The notes under the pieces are model-generated. The model ran no database searches. It worked only from the letters and a program-made list of their open reading frames with translations, and was not told the origin of the DNA. Shown one piece after another: positions 27,455-45,289 of a DNA stretch of 64,000 bases (the stretch's first letter is position 1; each line of letters opens with the position of its first letter). The translations under genes were made by a program, and so were the position numbers. The stretch is taken from contig CM056379.1 in NCBI GenBank assembly GCA_029718625.1, forward strand, positions 60,787,626-60,851,625, given 5' to 3'. The DNA comes from Synaphobranchus kaupii. Taxonomy: Eukaryota > Chordata > Actinopteri > Anguilliformes > Synaphobranchidae.

Positions 27455-30400
27455 AAGTTCAATAGAGATCTTTATTATAGTGCATTTCTCAGATGTTACA
27501 GAATGGGTTAAAAAAGAAAGCTAAAACCAAAGGGAAATTAACGTTTTAAAGGAAAATAACCAAAAATTACATTTGCAGACCCTTTTCAAATTGTACAGAG
27601 ATGATTTCGCAAACTTAAAGCGTCACGTCTGACCAATGGTAAATAAAATTGGTGCCTACGTGATAGTTTCATATGCAAGTTCATATATGCAATTACTTGT
27701 CCGTTAATATTTTCAATAGGAAAAAAAAAATTTATCAAGGAATTGTTTTTGCACTATGGCTTTTACGGTAGACAAAAAAAGGCCGAAAATGAGGATCTTT
27801 GAGTCATGTATACCATCCCACACTAAGTTGAAGATAACTGCATTTTTAGAGTCGTCACAGAAAAAGGCCGCCACTCCCCTAAAGATCAGCACTGGGCTGG
27901 GCTGTGATTCACACCAGATACACAGGCCATGGACTGTACAAGTATCACCATTGCAGTAGCAGTTAAGTTGTACACAGCAATTTTATTTCTCAGCTTGGTT
28001 GTTGGTCTTACAGCAGTTTTTTTTTTTTTTTTTTTGCAATTGGATTACGTTCTCAATATATCCCACAGCTACGAAAGCTGATTACAGAAACGATACCTGC
28101 AACAGCATTTCTGAGGAGTTGCTCAATACATCCCATCAAGATGATGTACTATCAGACAGTAGTCCTCCTCCCCAGCCACGGCTGAAATTAGCTGCCCCTT
28201 ACAGACATTCATGTTGGACAGCCTAGCTTCTTCCCCACAACTGCAATCGAGGGAGTGTTCACTCAATCCACATTACCCAAGGATGCAACTGTGGAATGCT
28301 GGCCTGCCGTTTCCGTGAGCATTATAAACCACCTGTAATGCAGAGCTAGAGATGTTTGTTTAAAGCTAGAGCTTAGGGTGGGGGTAGTCCTGTGTCTCAT
28401 CGATGAAACAGACAATTCCACAAAATTGCTTACACAGGAAACAGACGTTTGCACCAGCATGTTAATGATTGGCCTGTGACAAAGACAAGACGAGTGGGCA
28501 AAGCTGGTCTTAAATTCTATGGACACAATGAAGGAAAAGGACCATGTTGCTCTTGCTCAAGCCCCGTATCACAAGCTTCTCTACAGATTATTCAAAGCAG
28601 TGCAAGTGGAGTCCCAAGCCCTGCATTGCTATTATGTGCCCTTTTACTAACCACTACCCCCCACCCCAAGATATCAAGACGTGTAATTTTGCATTTGATT
28701 TGCAACCGTACACCTGGCTCACCAGACCATGCCAAGACAGCAGGTACAACATTTGTACAAAAAATCTAAATAAAAATAAAAATGAAAAAGAAGAAACAAA
28801 GTGGGAGCAGCTCTCTGAAAAGGCCTCACTGTCCCCAGACACGGCTGTGCTTCGGCTCTTCCGCAGAAACAATAAGCGCCAGTTATTGCATTTTCCACAG
28901 GATAGTCAGTAAGAAATCAACCGTTTAATGAGGAAACCCCAGGACAGAATGCTAGGTGCTGCAATATTCGGAGGAGAGCCAGCCTATGATAACATGGGCG
29001 CTGTAATTTCCCCAGGACATGTACACAATCGTTAACCCCTCCTCACTAAACTCACCTCTGGTCTTTAGGTGGGCAAGCCCTGCCCCAGACAACTTGAAAA
29101 AGGGTACTACAGACAATTAACTTGTTTCAGGGCCTACGGTCACTAAAGAAGATGCAGTGGAGCTCCGCTATGAAATGAATGTGTCAAGGCGAGCACTTAA
29201 ATTAGCCGGGATCAGTACAGAATGGAATTCTCTTGCATATGGACCACATCATTTTTTTTTTTAAGCAAAGTCAGTGTCCATCTCATATGAAGGCCCAGAA
29301 CTACTGCAAGACCATTTTTCTTCGTCATACTGGAGGGTGCAAATGCGTTACCTTCGCTGCCAATGATAGATAAGCAGCCAAAATAACTGCTTACTGAAAA
29401 CCAGTCACAGAAGACTGGCACTGCTCAGCTTCATTTGGTTTAGCAGTTGTAGCAAAAATGTGTGCAGAGGAGTATGCACGTAACATTTCTAGGAATAAAG
29501 GTCAAAGCGTCTAAAGGCCAGCGATCTACTGTACTTGAGTCTGTCAAATCCTGCCCGCCTCAAATCCGGCCAGCACACTTGACAAATGATACCTTGCAAC
29601 CACAGTGGAATAGCAGGTGTTCCGTACCACTGCAAATTGAGCGGGCAGTCTGCTATCACTGACAGTACAAAACATCACTCAGTCTTCTGCTGACGTTCTG
29701 AAGGGGTGACAGCTCCATCACTTGAATAACAATGGGGGGAAACAACTTTTTTTTTTTTTTTTTTTTTTGCAAAGTGGCTTAACATAATGGAGTTTTTCAT
29801 TTGAAGAAAACTGGACAATTCAATAAAAATGTTACCCATTGGTTGACTTGTGTTCCATGGCCTCTCAAAAAAGAAACTAAAAGAAACAGGTAGTGTTCAT
29901 CAGAGAGCCAGGGCTTTTAGTTACAGGAGGGGGCAAACCAGGATGATTTTCAAATGATGCAAAGAAGGATCTAGGATGGAAACAGCATTATGACTCTTCC
30001 AACCTGATACAGGTTACAATGTGAGGGTGGGGCAGGGGTTCAAACCAACATTGAAACATGCACGTCTCTCCAAACATTAACACTGGCGGTGTAAATCAGG
30101 TTTTTTTGGGGTTTTTTTTGTTTTTTGTTTTTAATCATTTAAAAGATGACAACACTTGCATCCTGGGTCTTTCTTTGCCTTGTGAAAACCGTGTTTGCAG
30201 TATTGCGGGGGCGGGGTTTGTCGAGGGCAGAAGAGGTGCTCAGAGAGCCGGGCTGCGGTTTCCGCGGGAGTTGTGTAAAGGCACGCCAGGGCTGCTCCCA
30301 CTGCCAGACACACAGACACGCTCTCACGCACACACAAACGCACGCACACAACCACACTGACACACACGTGCGAGGCAGCACTGGACAGAGCCCTGAAGGG

Positions 30401-30497
30401 GGGGCCGTGGGGCTGGAGAGAAAGGGGGAGGTGGGCTGGGAATGGGTGGTCAAAGCTGGGACCAGTGCTGCCCCTGTCACACTGACTATGGAATGGA
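27455..30497 (-). other. arf2: probable long 3' UTR of arf2
   Basis: About 3 kb below the arf2 stop with no exon signature and no recognised transposon, only T/A homopolymers (for example 28016-28036 and 29751-29769) and a CA-rich stretch at 30300-30370. It ends at a canonical minus-strand AATAAA (27476-27471). Long 3' UTRs are usual for ARF1/ARF2 mRNAs. Shorter isoforms are possible. Confidence 0.5.
27471..27476 (-). terminator. arf2: candidate arf2 polyadenylation signal AATAAA
   Basis: Minus-strand AATAAA in the context CTATAATAAAGATC, followed by a T/G-containing stretch (TTGAACTTGTGTAG) as expected of a cleavage region. It lies about 700 bp upstream of the candidate grb7 first exon. Confidence 0.45.
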
Positions 30498-36839
<6,342 letters not shown>

Positions 36840-36845
36840 CTGTGG

Positions 36846-36859
36846 GGGGGGGGGGGGGG
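36846..36859. repeat. G run (C run on the arf2 strand) at a splice acceptor
   Basis: Sixteen G on the plus strand (36844-36859), read on the minus strand as C16 followed by ACAG: the entire polypyrimidine tract of the arf2 start-codon exon. Confidence 0.85.
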
Positions 36860-38074
36860 AACAAATAGGGAAGGTTTTATGACTGGAGCCTTGGTTAGTT
36901 TCAGGAGGCAACTTCAGGATGATATAGTATCCTTACACTGCATCACAATATGAGTGCAAATAAAAATGTTATGAGGTATCAAGTACAACTCTGGACTTCA
37001 GCTCATATATTTACTGAATAGTGTGAAAGAACAAACATACTTTCAGTGGTCATTTTGTGTAACATTAGAGATCATTACAAAACATTCCTTGTAATTCCAC
37101 ACCAAGGACTTTTTTTCCATTTCTAATCTGACAGCAAGCATCTATGAATCTACAGTTCAATCTGCAGTTCATGGATGACTCATTTCTATGGAAATGTCAT
37201 GGAAAAGCATTTATTTCGTGGATCCTTGTCTATAATGGTGCTGAGAAACGCATTCCAGTAGCTGGCTCAGTGTCGATTTATTGTCTCAACTATATCCCTA
37301 CACAGAGGCGTCTTTCAGTCTTTATATATATAAAAAATTTTTTTTAAAAACCTGCTTTGTCCACACGGAGCTGTCAGATTAATAGATTGCACACTGAACT
37401 TAGCTTCATTATAACTCAATAAACTAGCAGCTGTCTGTATAGCAGTCCCATTAATCCTGCCTTTCACAGCAGAGGGCTTAACAGTGCTGGTGCAATGCAG
37501 AGACGAGGTCCCCCCCATTGTTTACTCAAGGAGCAAAGAGCAGGATCTGGCACTGAAGGCACACGTGGCTCCCAGTTCAGGGAAACCTGAGGCCATATTC
37601 TCATCTCCCATTGGTCAACAACGCTCCATTTTGCACAAACACTGATATGGCAGCCACAAAAACTAGTCTAGTATCACGTTCACTTTTGAGCCCTTGTTCG
37701 CAAAAATGGTGCAGCCCGTGAATGATTTTTCAAATTGGAGGTCAAGTACGTGGCACTAAAATAGTTTTTCCTTTGTCTTTCTGTAAACGGGTGGGAATAC
37801 GAGTACTAGTATTTTAGATTTAATGGTTCATTTTCTGGCTGGCGTTACACGTTGAACATGACGGCCCATTTACGTCGACATCACCCTGGTGTGTCCGTTA
37901 CAAAGTGGTGCTTTACCTTTTGAGAGAAAACTAAAGTTGTAACAATGTTCTATTAATTTTGATACAGTAAAATACTGCATTTAAATGTCAAGTGAACAAT
38001 GCTATTATTCTTTTAAAAATTGACCATCTTTAAATCGGAGATTCAAATTAATTAATGCACTATTTCTCGTCTTT

Positions 38075-38185
38075 TTTTATTTAACCAGGTGAGTCCCATT
38101 GAGATTACAGGATCTCTTTTTCGAGGGAGCCCTGGCCAAGATAGCAGCAATACAGTGTTGCAAACATAAAAACAAACATTAAAAA
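38075..38185. repeat. dispersed repeat with TTATTTAACCAGGTGAGTCC
   Basis: Shares the block TTTAACCAGG..A(G)ACCC..GAG(G)TTA..CTCTTTT.CGAGGG.G.CCTGG with 48820-48905. A common fish interspersed family; type not assigned. Confidence 0.6.
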
Positions 38186-38719
38186 CACATATAGTAAAAC
38201 ATACAGTAGTACATAGTCTAAAGCAGGTTGAGTTTATGCTGCATTTTCTGTTGATGGCCTTATCTCTATTTGAAAATGACAAAGCAGCACTTTTGCTTTT
38301 GAAAGAAAACCTGTTTGTTCTCAAGCTTTGGACAATGATCTAATTACATTTCGAAAACCAAAACCATGAACCGAACTGTGAGTTTTGTGAATCGTTGTAC
38401 GTACACATACATACAAATGCAGTATAACATTTTGCCATTTCTACGGGCTCCAAGGTCCCGTAACGGATAACCCTGAAATAACAGTTCTGAATGTTTTATA
38501 CATGCAGTTCATTGACACCAGGTGAAACTAAAGGTTTCTGTTTTACATTCCTGGCCTGAGAGACAATGGAGTCATTAAGCAGTGGCTCTGTGCGCCATAT
38601 TTAGGCCAGAGCAGTGGGAAAGAGGATCCTGTCATCTGGTAGAACTGCTGAGGAGGAAATGGGACAGGTAATGCTACACCTGTAAAAGGATCTAGAACTC
38701 TCTGCATAAATGAGGAGCC

Positions 38720-38739
38720 AGGGGGGGGGGGGGGGGGGT
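38720..38739. repeat. G homopolymer
   Basis: Uninterrupted run of about 19 G in arf2 intron 1, immediately before the 38755 MITE. Confidence 0.85.
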
Positions 38740-38754
38740 GCAGCAAGAAACTAA

Positions 38755-38938
38755 GGGCCTGATTTACTAAGACCTTTAGCAGGTGCAAAAACATTTAGCA
38801 CACGCAAAACTAATAACACAACCAATGATTGGTGCAAAACAAATACCATGACCAATAACATGACATTTGTCATGTTATTGGTTTTTGCATGTGCGAAAAG
38901 GTTCTGCACCAGCTAAAGGTCTTAGTAAATCAGGCCCT
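38755..38938. mobile_element. 184-bp palindromic MITE
   Basis: Ends AGGGCCTGATTTACTAAGAC and its complement at 38919-38938. The centre ATGACAAATGTCAT region and the AATAACATGAC/GTCATGTTATT block make it nearly fully palindromic. Second copy at 27028-27172. Confidence 0.8.
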
Positions 38939-39623
38939 AAATGTGCTGACCCTCTGAGCAGGCCATTTAATACCAACCCATCATTTGTCAAAATGGCTTT
39001 TGAACAACCTCAAATTCAAGTACGCAGAAATTGCTGAGATTCTCTTTTTTTTTTTTGTTGCTTAGTCAGGTAATTGCAGCAGACAAAAGAACCTGGGGTG
39101 CATTTACATCATTTTATTTCCTCCAACTGTGTTCCACAAATGTAATTGTCAAAAACCAGCCAAGCAATACGTCAAGTGCTATCTAGCCCTTTCAGACAAC
39201 CAAGGTGTGTAACAGAATAATTTGAAGCAGAAAAAGACAATTATTCAGACAGTCAGTGAGTGATGGATTAGAGTAGAAACCTGTGCTTGCCATACCATTT
39301 TGCGGAACATTGTTACCATAAATAAAGTTAGAGCGACATTTGAAAGAAACAAATTCCCATCTTTCAAAATGTGTCAGGGGCGAGTTTTACAGTAACGGCA
39401 CCTCTTAGCACCAGAAGCACATTACCTCTCCATCCCCTCACCCACACACTCAACCAACCTGACCGTCTTAACTCATTCAATGCCAGAGTATTCTAGAACA
39501 CTAAGCCTCAGCAGTGCCAAGCCAATATGGCTGCCGACATTCAAAATGTTTTGATTGATCCTGTCAATGTGCAAACTTCTAATAAAACACATTCTTACCT
39601 ATTCCAATATCATTTTTTGTTAA

Positions 39624-40966
39624 AGGGTAAGTACACCCTAGATCACTTTTTTTCTCTCGCTGTAAACGTGTTTGTATGCCTACCGTATAATGAAACATTC
39701 ATCCATTCTGTTATTTCAACAATTCTGAAGTAATATTGTATATCATAAGAAACTGGTAGAAAAGCGTCTGTGTGCTGCCCTACTAATAGGCTTGGGACGA
39801 TGGTCGATGGAATCGACTATTGACAATGGTTGAACCCATCGGCGATGGCTATCTTTGTCGATGCCTGGACGATTTTTCTGTTTTTAATTCTTAAAATAAA
39901 AATAAAAATTTCACCTCTCATTCTGTGTTTTTAATAAATTTTCTACTCAACCATGCATTTACAATGTAACGTGTTGTCTGCGTCTTTGAAATGTGATCGC
40001 CTATGCAGCACAACGGCGCCATAATTTATCTGGGTTGAGCTAAATCACGCTGATAGCCTACCTTGTTAGACCACAGTGCAACTAACTATATCATTTCATT
40101 CAGGCCTAATTAAACAAATTATATTTTGTATTCAATAGTGCTATTGATAAACTATTGTTCAGTCTAGAACGGAGTGTAGGCTTAGGCTACGGAGTGGTGA
40201 GCTGTAGCCATATATCCCTCAAAAGTATTTTTATTCTAACAGCACAACAAGTTTACCGGTTTCAGACTCGAGGCATGGAAACAAATATAGCCTAATATTG
40301 TACAATCTGACTGTAGACTAATGAAAGATGTTATCAGAGAAATAAACTAGATTGGATGAAAAGTTGGCCGCTAATATTCCTATATTGATACACGGAATGT
40401 CGCTCAAGCGAAACATTGAAACGATTTAGGAGTTAAGGCTATAATCTCAAATTGATTCAAGGGGCTTATGTAGAATAGTAAATAATGTAATTTACAATGT
40501 AATATAGCCTAGCTTAACAATATAGAATAGACGTGAAATCTGTTGTATATTATTCGTTATGATATTTGGACAAAATAGTGAATACAATTCACAATGGTAT
40601 GCCATAATAAGTAAGCAAAAGGCCCGCTGTTCAATAGCCCCATTCCCGCGCACCCCTCGATAGAATCGACCATCGGCGATGGCTAGAGGGCTTGATGAGA
40701 CGATGCTGCCTTGCACACGATGGCACAAGCCTACCTAGTAACGGTTGAAATTCCCTTTCTGCTCCCCACACTGCCCCCACCCCAATTGTGATGTCAGAGT
40801 ACCTCTTTGGAGGTACCTCTACGTCATATGGATAATTGTTGTCGCCCACAATGAAAACAGCCAGCACCTGATTGGTTAGACCAACTACGTTCCTTTCGTT
40901 TCGGCTCTACGTTTTAAAACCATAACAACAGCGGAGACAGGCTGAGACAGTGGGTGTACTTACTCT
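39624..40966. mobile_element. TTAA-flanked MITE carrying a nested hAT element
   Basis: Terminal repeats AGGGTAAGTACACCC (39624-39638) and its complement (40952-40966, one change), each bordered by TTAA (39620-39623 and 40967-40970), the target duplication of piggyBac/Kolobok-type elements. It contains the hAT insertion 39787-40733; without it the host element is about 390 bp. Confidence 0.8.
39787..40733. mobile_element. 947-bp non-autonomous hAT element
   Basis: Starts TAGGCTTGGGACGATGG and ends CGATGGCACAAGCCTA, imperfect inverted repeats, with an 8-bp target duplication CCTACTAA (39779-39786) / CCTAGTAA (40734-40741) differing at one base. The GATGG/CCATCG motif recurs inside both ends. 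No transposase ORF. Confidence 0.85.
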
Positions 40967-41674
40967 TTAATGAGGATAGATGGCACTAAATAACACCTTC
41001 TGGTTCAGTTCACTATTAGAACAATGTCAAACAATATTGATGGAAATATAATTTATTTTCAGTGCTTAGTTTGGTTAACATGACTCTTACATTGGTGATG
41101 TGTAATAGTGAAAACAGTTTTCCATAAACAGCTCTTGCATAGCTATAGATATGTAAAAACAAACAATAAACATAATCACTGGTTATTTGTATAGATATAT
41201 ACAAATGAGCCATCCACGTGAGTTACTTTGTATTAACCGTTTCAAACAGAAAGTTATCCTGAGGCAAAAATAACGTAGGCTAAAATTTGTGGTGCAAGGG
41301 ACTAATTCAAAACGGAATCAACAAAATTATGGTCACGTGAGCAGATATGGGAAATAACTGGACAGAAGTAGAAATCAGAGAATTATTAAATACAAGCTGG
41401 GAAAGGGATATTATAAAACTAATTGATGGTAGGCTACTGTCCGTGATTCAAACATTTAGCAGACGATCGTGGAATGACTGAAAGCTATGGGAGTAATTTT
41501 CTCCCATTACTGAGACAGTAGCATAGCAGTAGCCTATTTTGTTATATTGCCCACTTGATCGTGTTCAATTTCTTTATATTCTTGGTCACTGTCGCAGAAA
41601 CGTGTTGGTACAAATTGATGGGGACGCGTTATTCCCACACCCCGGTGTTGGTTTAGATGGTTAGACAGGTTTTT

Positions 41675-41790
41675 TTTTTTTTTTTTTTTAACAGGGGGAT
41701 AAATAAAACTTCAAATATTTCTAGAACCATGTATAAAAAAAAATGTTTTTTGTTTTTTTTAAAAGAGCAAAGAAGAAAAAAAAAAAACAT
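41675..41790. repeat. poly-T and poly-A low-complexity cluster
   Basis: Several runs of 8-20 T or A between 41671 and 41789, in arf2 intron 1. Confidence 0.8.
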
Positions 41791-42039
41791 AAACGTAATT
41801 GTATGATCGTTTCATTTTTCGTTTCAATCCGGAATTTGATACCGGTGTAGCAGAGTAAAGATAAAAATTTTAAAATAAAAAAAACTTAGCACTTTAGACC
41901 GTTCGTATGTTCCCCGACTAAAGTCGCCCATGGCACTGAATGAGTTAAACTGATCTATGATGGTCATGATCCATCATGGTCACAAAAAAAGTATTCAAAG
42001 GCAACAGTTGAGTTACTGGGCTCCAGAGTGTGATATTAA

Positions 42040-42240
42040 CACCAGCCACCAGCCAAATGCTGGTAAATTTCTGATTGCAGCTGGTAATATTTGCTACTCC
42101 AGCAGCCACTTTGGCAGGTAACCGACCAGTTTGTAATGTATTGGAAAAGGTAATGTCCCTGGTAAAATGTTAAAAATTGCTGGTGATTTTCAGAATCCAC
42201 AAGCCACTCTGGCCAGTGGTTGAAAAAGTTGATTTCATGC
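42040..42240. repeat. CCAGCCAC-rich dispersed repeat
   Basis: Repeated short motifs CCAGCCACCAGCC, GCTGGTAA, GCCACTTTGGC and GCCACTCTGGCC in both orientations indicate a degenerate inverted-repeat family. No clear ends. Confidence 0.4.
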
Positions 42241-43045
42241 CATGCTGGGCTTTCAACAGCATTGGCATAGCTCGTCTATGAATAATGCTAACCATTATGG
42301 ATCAATTAAAAGTCAAGTGTCCCATACTTTGCAGGGGAACAAATACAAAATACCACATGCATCCACTCTGTATAACAAATGGAAATCCTGTGAGGAACAA
42401 CCAGCGCAAAGAAGTCCCACAGTTCTCCACTCACAGCAGCATGACAACTCAAGTGACACCCATTTCAAGGCGCCGTTCACAAGCACCTCACCCGCTTTGC
42501 CAAACATGAGTCACCTATCACACAATCCTGAGGCTAACAGTGGGCCTACATCAGATCTTACACAGTAAAACTGAATTGAGGTTCCATTGGGTCACATGAA
42601 TTAAAGACTACAAGTAGTGTTGAACAAAATAAATTTCCTTGAATTAAAAACACAGCCTAAAACCTATGTGGAAATACAGAAACAGACCTAGGGTGACTAG
42701 GTTTATCACAGGACTGTTCTTGTTACCAGCAATCAGGGAATTAAATTCTCACACCCACCCATTTCCTTTTGACCAGATCAAGAAACGAAACTCAGAAAAT
42801 ACAGTTCAGGTTCACAGCAAGGACAAATTTCCATTCCTCTGGGGACCAAAATAAATAAATAAAATCAGTGCCGCATCCGGATGGAGTATTGCACATTCCA
42901 CATATGGCTCAGCTCAGTCCTTACAGTCATAAGAGTCCGTCAGGCAACTTCATCAGACAAACAAAACCTACTTTATGTCAAGGGCTAGTGGTCCTTTTAA
43001 CAGGAAATGGCGAATATTAGCCCCCCTCCCACAAAAAGGAATTGC

Positions 43046-43111
43046 TTCTCTGAGAAAACAGTAGTAATGGTGGGGGGCATGGTAGAAAACAGTAGTAATG
43101 GTGGGGGACAG
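43046..43111. repeat. tandem duplication of about 31 bp
   Basis: GAAAACAGTAGTAATGGTGG occurs twice (about 43053 and 43084), each followed by GGGNCA. Simple two-copy duplication in arf2 intron 1. Confidence 0.85.
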
Positions 43112-43533
43112 GATGTTACCATACTGCAATTCTCTGAATGATGACAGCACTGAGGTAAAGAAAGAATATCCCCATGTGGACTGATGGTAGTCATGGAGAA
43201 GGAGAGGAGGTAGCATAACGGGGTTGCTTTCATATCACCAAGCCAGAGCTTTATTCACCAGCTCATTAATTAATAAATGGGGCCCCTGGTGATGAATTAT
43301 TGACAGAACACAGGAGAAAAGTGGAAAATGCTTCTACAATCCCTAATCCTAGTCTTGTCCTCAAATCTGCTACACACTAGAATCCTTCTATGTTCCATAT
43401 CTCCCAAAAATGCAAATGTGGGAGCCCGGCTAGCCAAATTACCTTCCCTATAGAAAATGCAGCAGTATCGGTGTAAGAAAAATAATAATCAAAAATAAAT
43501 TTTCTAAATTAAATAAAAAGAGAGATCTTCGGG

Positions 43534-44165
43534 CGCCGCGGTGGCGAAGCGGTGAAAGCTTTGACTGAGTCAATGCAGTTGCACACCAAGGGCCCGGGTT
43601 CGCGCCGGGTCCTGCCAGATCCAAGTATGGCCGATGCCTTGAGGGAGAGGCAAACTGGACGGCCACTCCCGGGGTGGGGGAGGGACTCGGCGAGAATAGT
43701 CGTGCACATAGTGGCTCCGTGCAGTGCTGGAATCACGGAGTGTTACAGAGTGTTTAAAACAGGGAGCAGACACCAACGCGGACGGACAGTGCACCAGACT
43801 GTCCACGGACTTTTGCCGTGGACAGTCAAGCGTACCTACCCCGCGTTATACACCGAAGGTACACATGTAGTTGAAACCAGGTCTGCGCGGACACAAAAAA
43901 CGACTGCCAAAAAAAGTATGCCTACGGACGTCCGCAGGGTCCGCGCGGACCTAAATGACATCGTAGCAGACCCAAAACACACCCTGAGTGGACGTCTGCC
44001 TAGGCCGTCCGCGCAGACCCTGCGGACGTCCGTAGGCATACGTCCATAGGCGTTGAAGACGTGGCGAGCTCCTTCCTACCGCCGTCAGGGGAATTGAATC
44101 GTACTAGCATACAATTGGCTACCAAATTGGGAGAAAAGAACAGGGGGGAAAAAATCAGGTTTTTA
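43534..44165 (+). mobile_element. tRNA-derived SINE with an internal palindrome
   Basis: The head has polymerase III promoter-like boxes: A box TGGCGAAGCGGT (about 43544) and B box GGGTTCGCGCC (about 43595). The tail at 44050-44130 matches the minus-strand copy at 34150-34345 (CTCCTTCCTAC, AATTGGCTACCAAATTGGGA). Between them lie two inverted repeats: GTCCACGG/CCGTGGAC near 43800-43826, and TATGCCTACGGACGTCCGCA near 43918 with its complement near 44020. GC-rich compared with surroundings. In arf2 intron 1. Confidence 0.65.
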
Positions 44166-45289
44166 TTTATTTTAAAGGAGAGAGATCTTCATCTGTGTAA
44201 CACGAGGCCCTACCTGACATCTCTGTTCCTCATCTGTTCTTGTTAAGACCCTTGTGTTCACAGCAGACATCAGCTTCTATGGAGCACTTTGGATTTCAGG
44301 GGCGATTTGACTACAGGGCTACCAATCTAGGAATTACTCGGGGCTAAAAAAAAAATGTGTAGACCCACATCATCTCAAAAACAACAGGTACAAGAATTTA
44401 CACTGTTTATACAAATAGACAAGTTTCCACTGAAGCAGGGACATTGAGCAGGAAGTTAGCGTAAAGATAGGAAGCCCAGAAGTGTGTTCCTTAGAGAGTC
44501 CAGTGCAGACTAACATAAATGAAGTACGAATGACAAAGAGCCCCTTGTCAGCACAAATTCAATTATTTTTTCTATGTGAAAGGCCATTATCTGTAACACA
44601 TAAAGCCCCAATCACCACACCCGATTTAGGTCTAACGTGGGTGGGGTTGCAGCAGTGTCCTGTCATGTGGCCTACTCACAATGAAACCAATTCTGCTTGC
44701 AAGACTAAAGCCAGGACCTCCAACAGTTTGCTCCCTTTTTCAGTAAGGTCAAAATAACTGCCTTCCTTATGAAGTGAAACGGATTAATAAAAAACAAAAA
44801 ACTGTACGTATAAAAACTTGAGGGAACTATAACCATCAAGATGGAGGAATCTCCAATGGTAGAAGAGGCGGTTGAACAGGTTATTGTGGGAATGACCTGC
44901 CATTCACTTAATAGACATTAATTAACTCACCACCCTATTCAAACTCAACATCTAATAGACCGAATAAATTCCACCGACCAACCCATGTACTGAAAAAAGT
45001 ATAACAATGTGTACTAGAATACAATAGCCTGCAGCATATCACATGATCAGTTCTTTCCAAGCACAGTCAATAACTGCAGGAACCAGAGAAATCAACTTCA
45101 GTAACTGCAGGATCTGAATGCTGTGTTCATGTTCGCTATAATATTGAACGCATGTCTGTATGTGAGGGTTGGGAGCTTGTCACCTGCTTCCTTGGGTGAC
45201 TTAAAAGTTCAGTTGAGGTAAAAGCTGAAACTAGACTCTTAATCTGCTAACTCAATACTGTTCAGAAAAGATCACTAAGAAAATTGACT

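Noticed and set aside
40951..40968. Strong GTAAGTAC donor on the minus strand, as an alternative arf2 first exon
   Set aside because: It is part of the terminal inverted repeat of the TTAA-flanked MITE and occurs also at its other end.
43534..43620. Functional tRNA gene
   Set aside because: Pol III box-like motifs are present, but the sequence continues into a SINE body and tail, and no convincing cloverleaf could be drawn.
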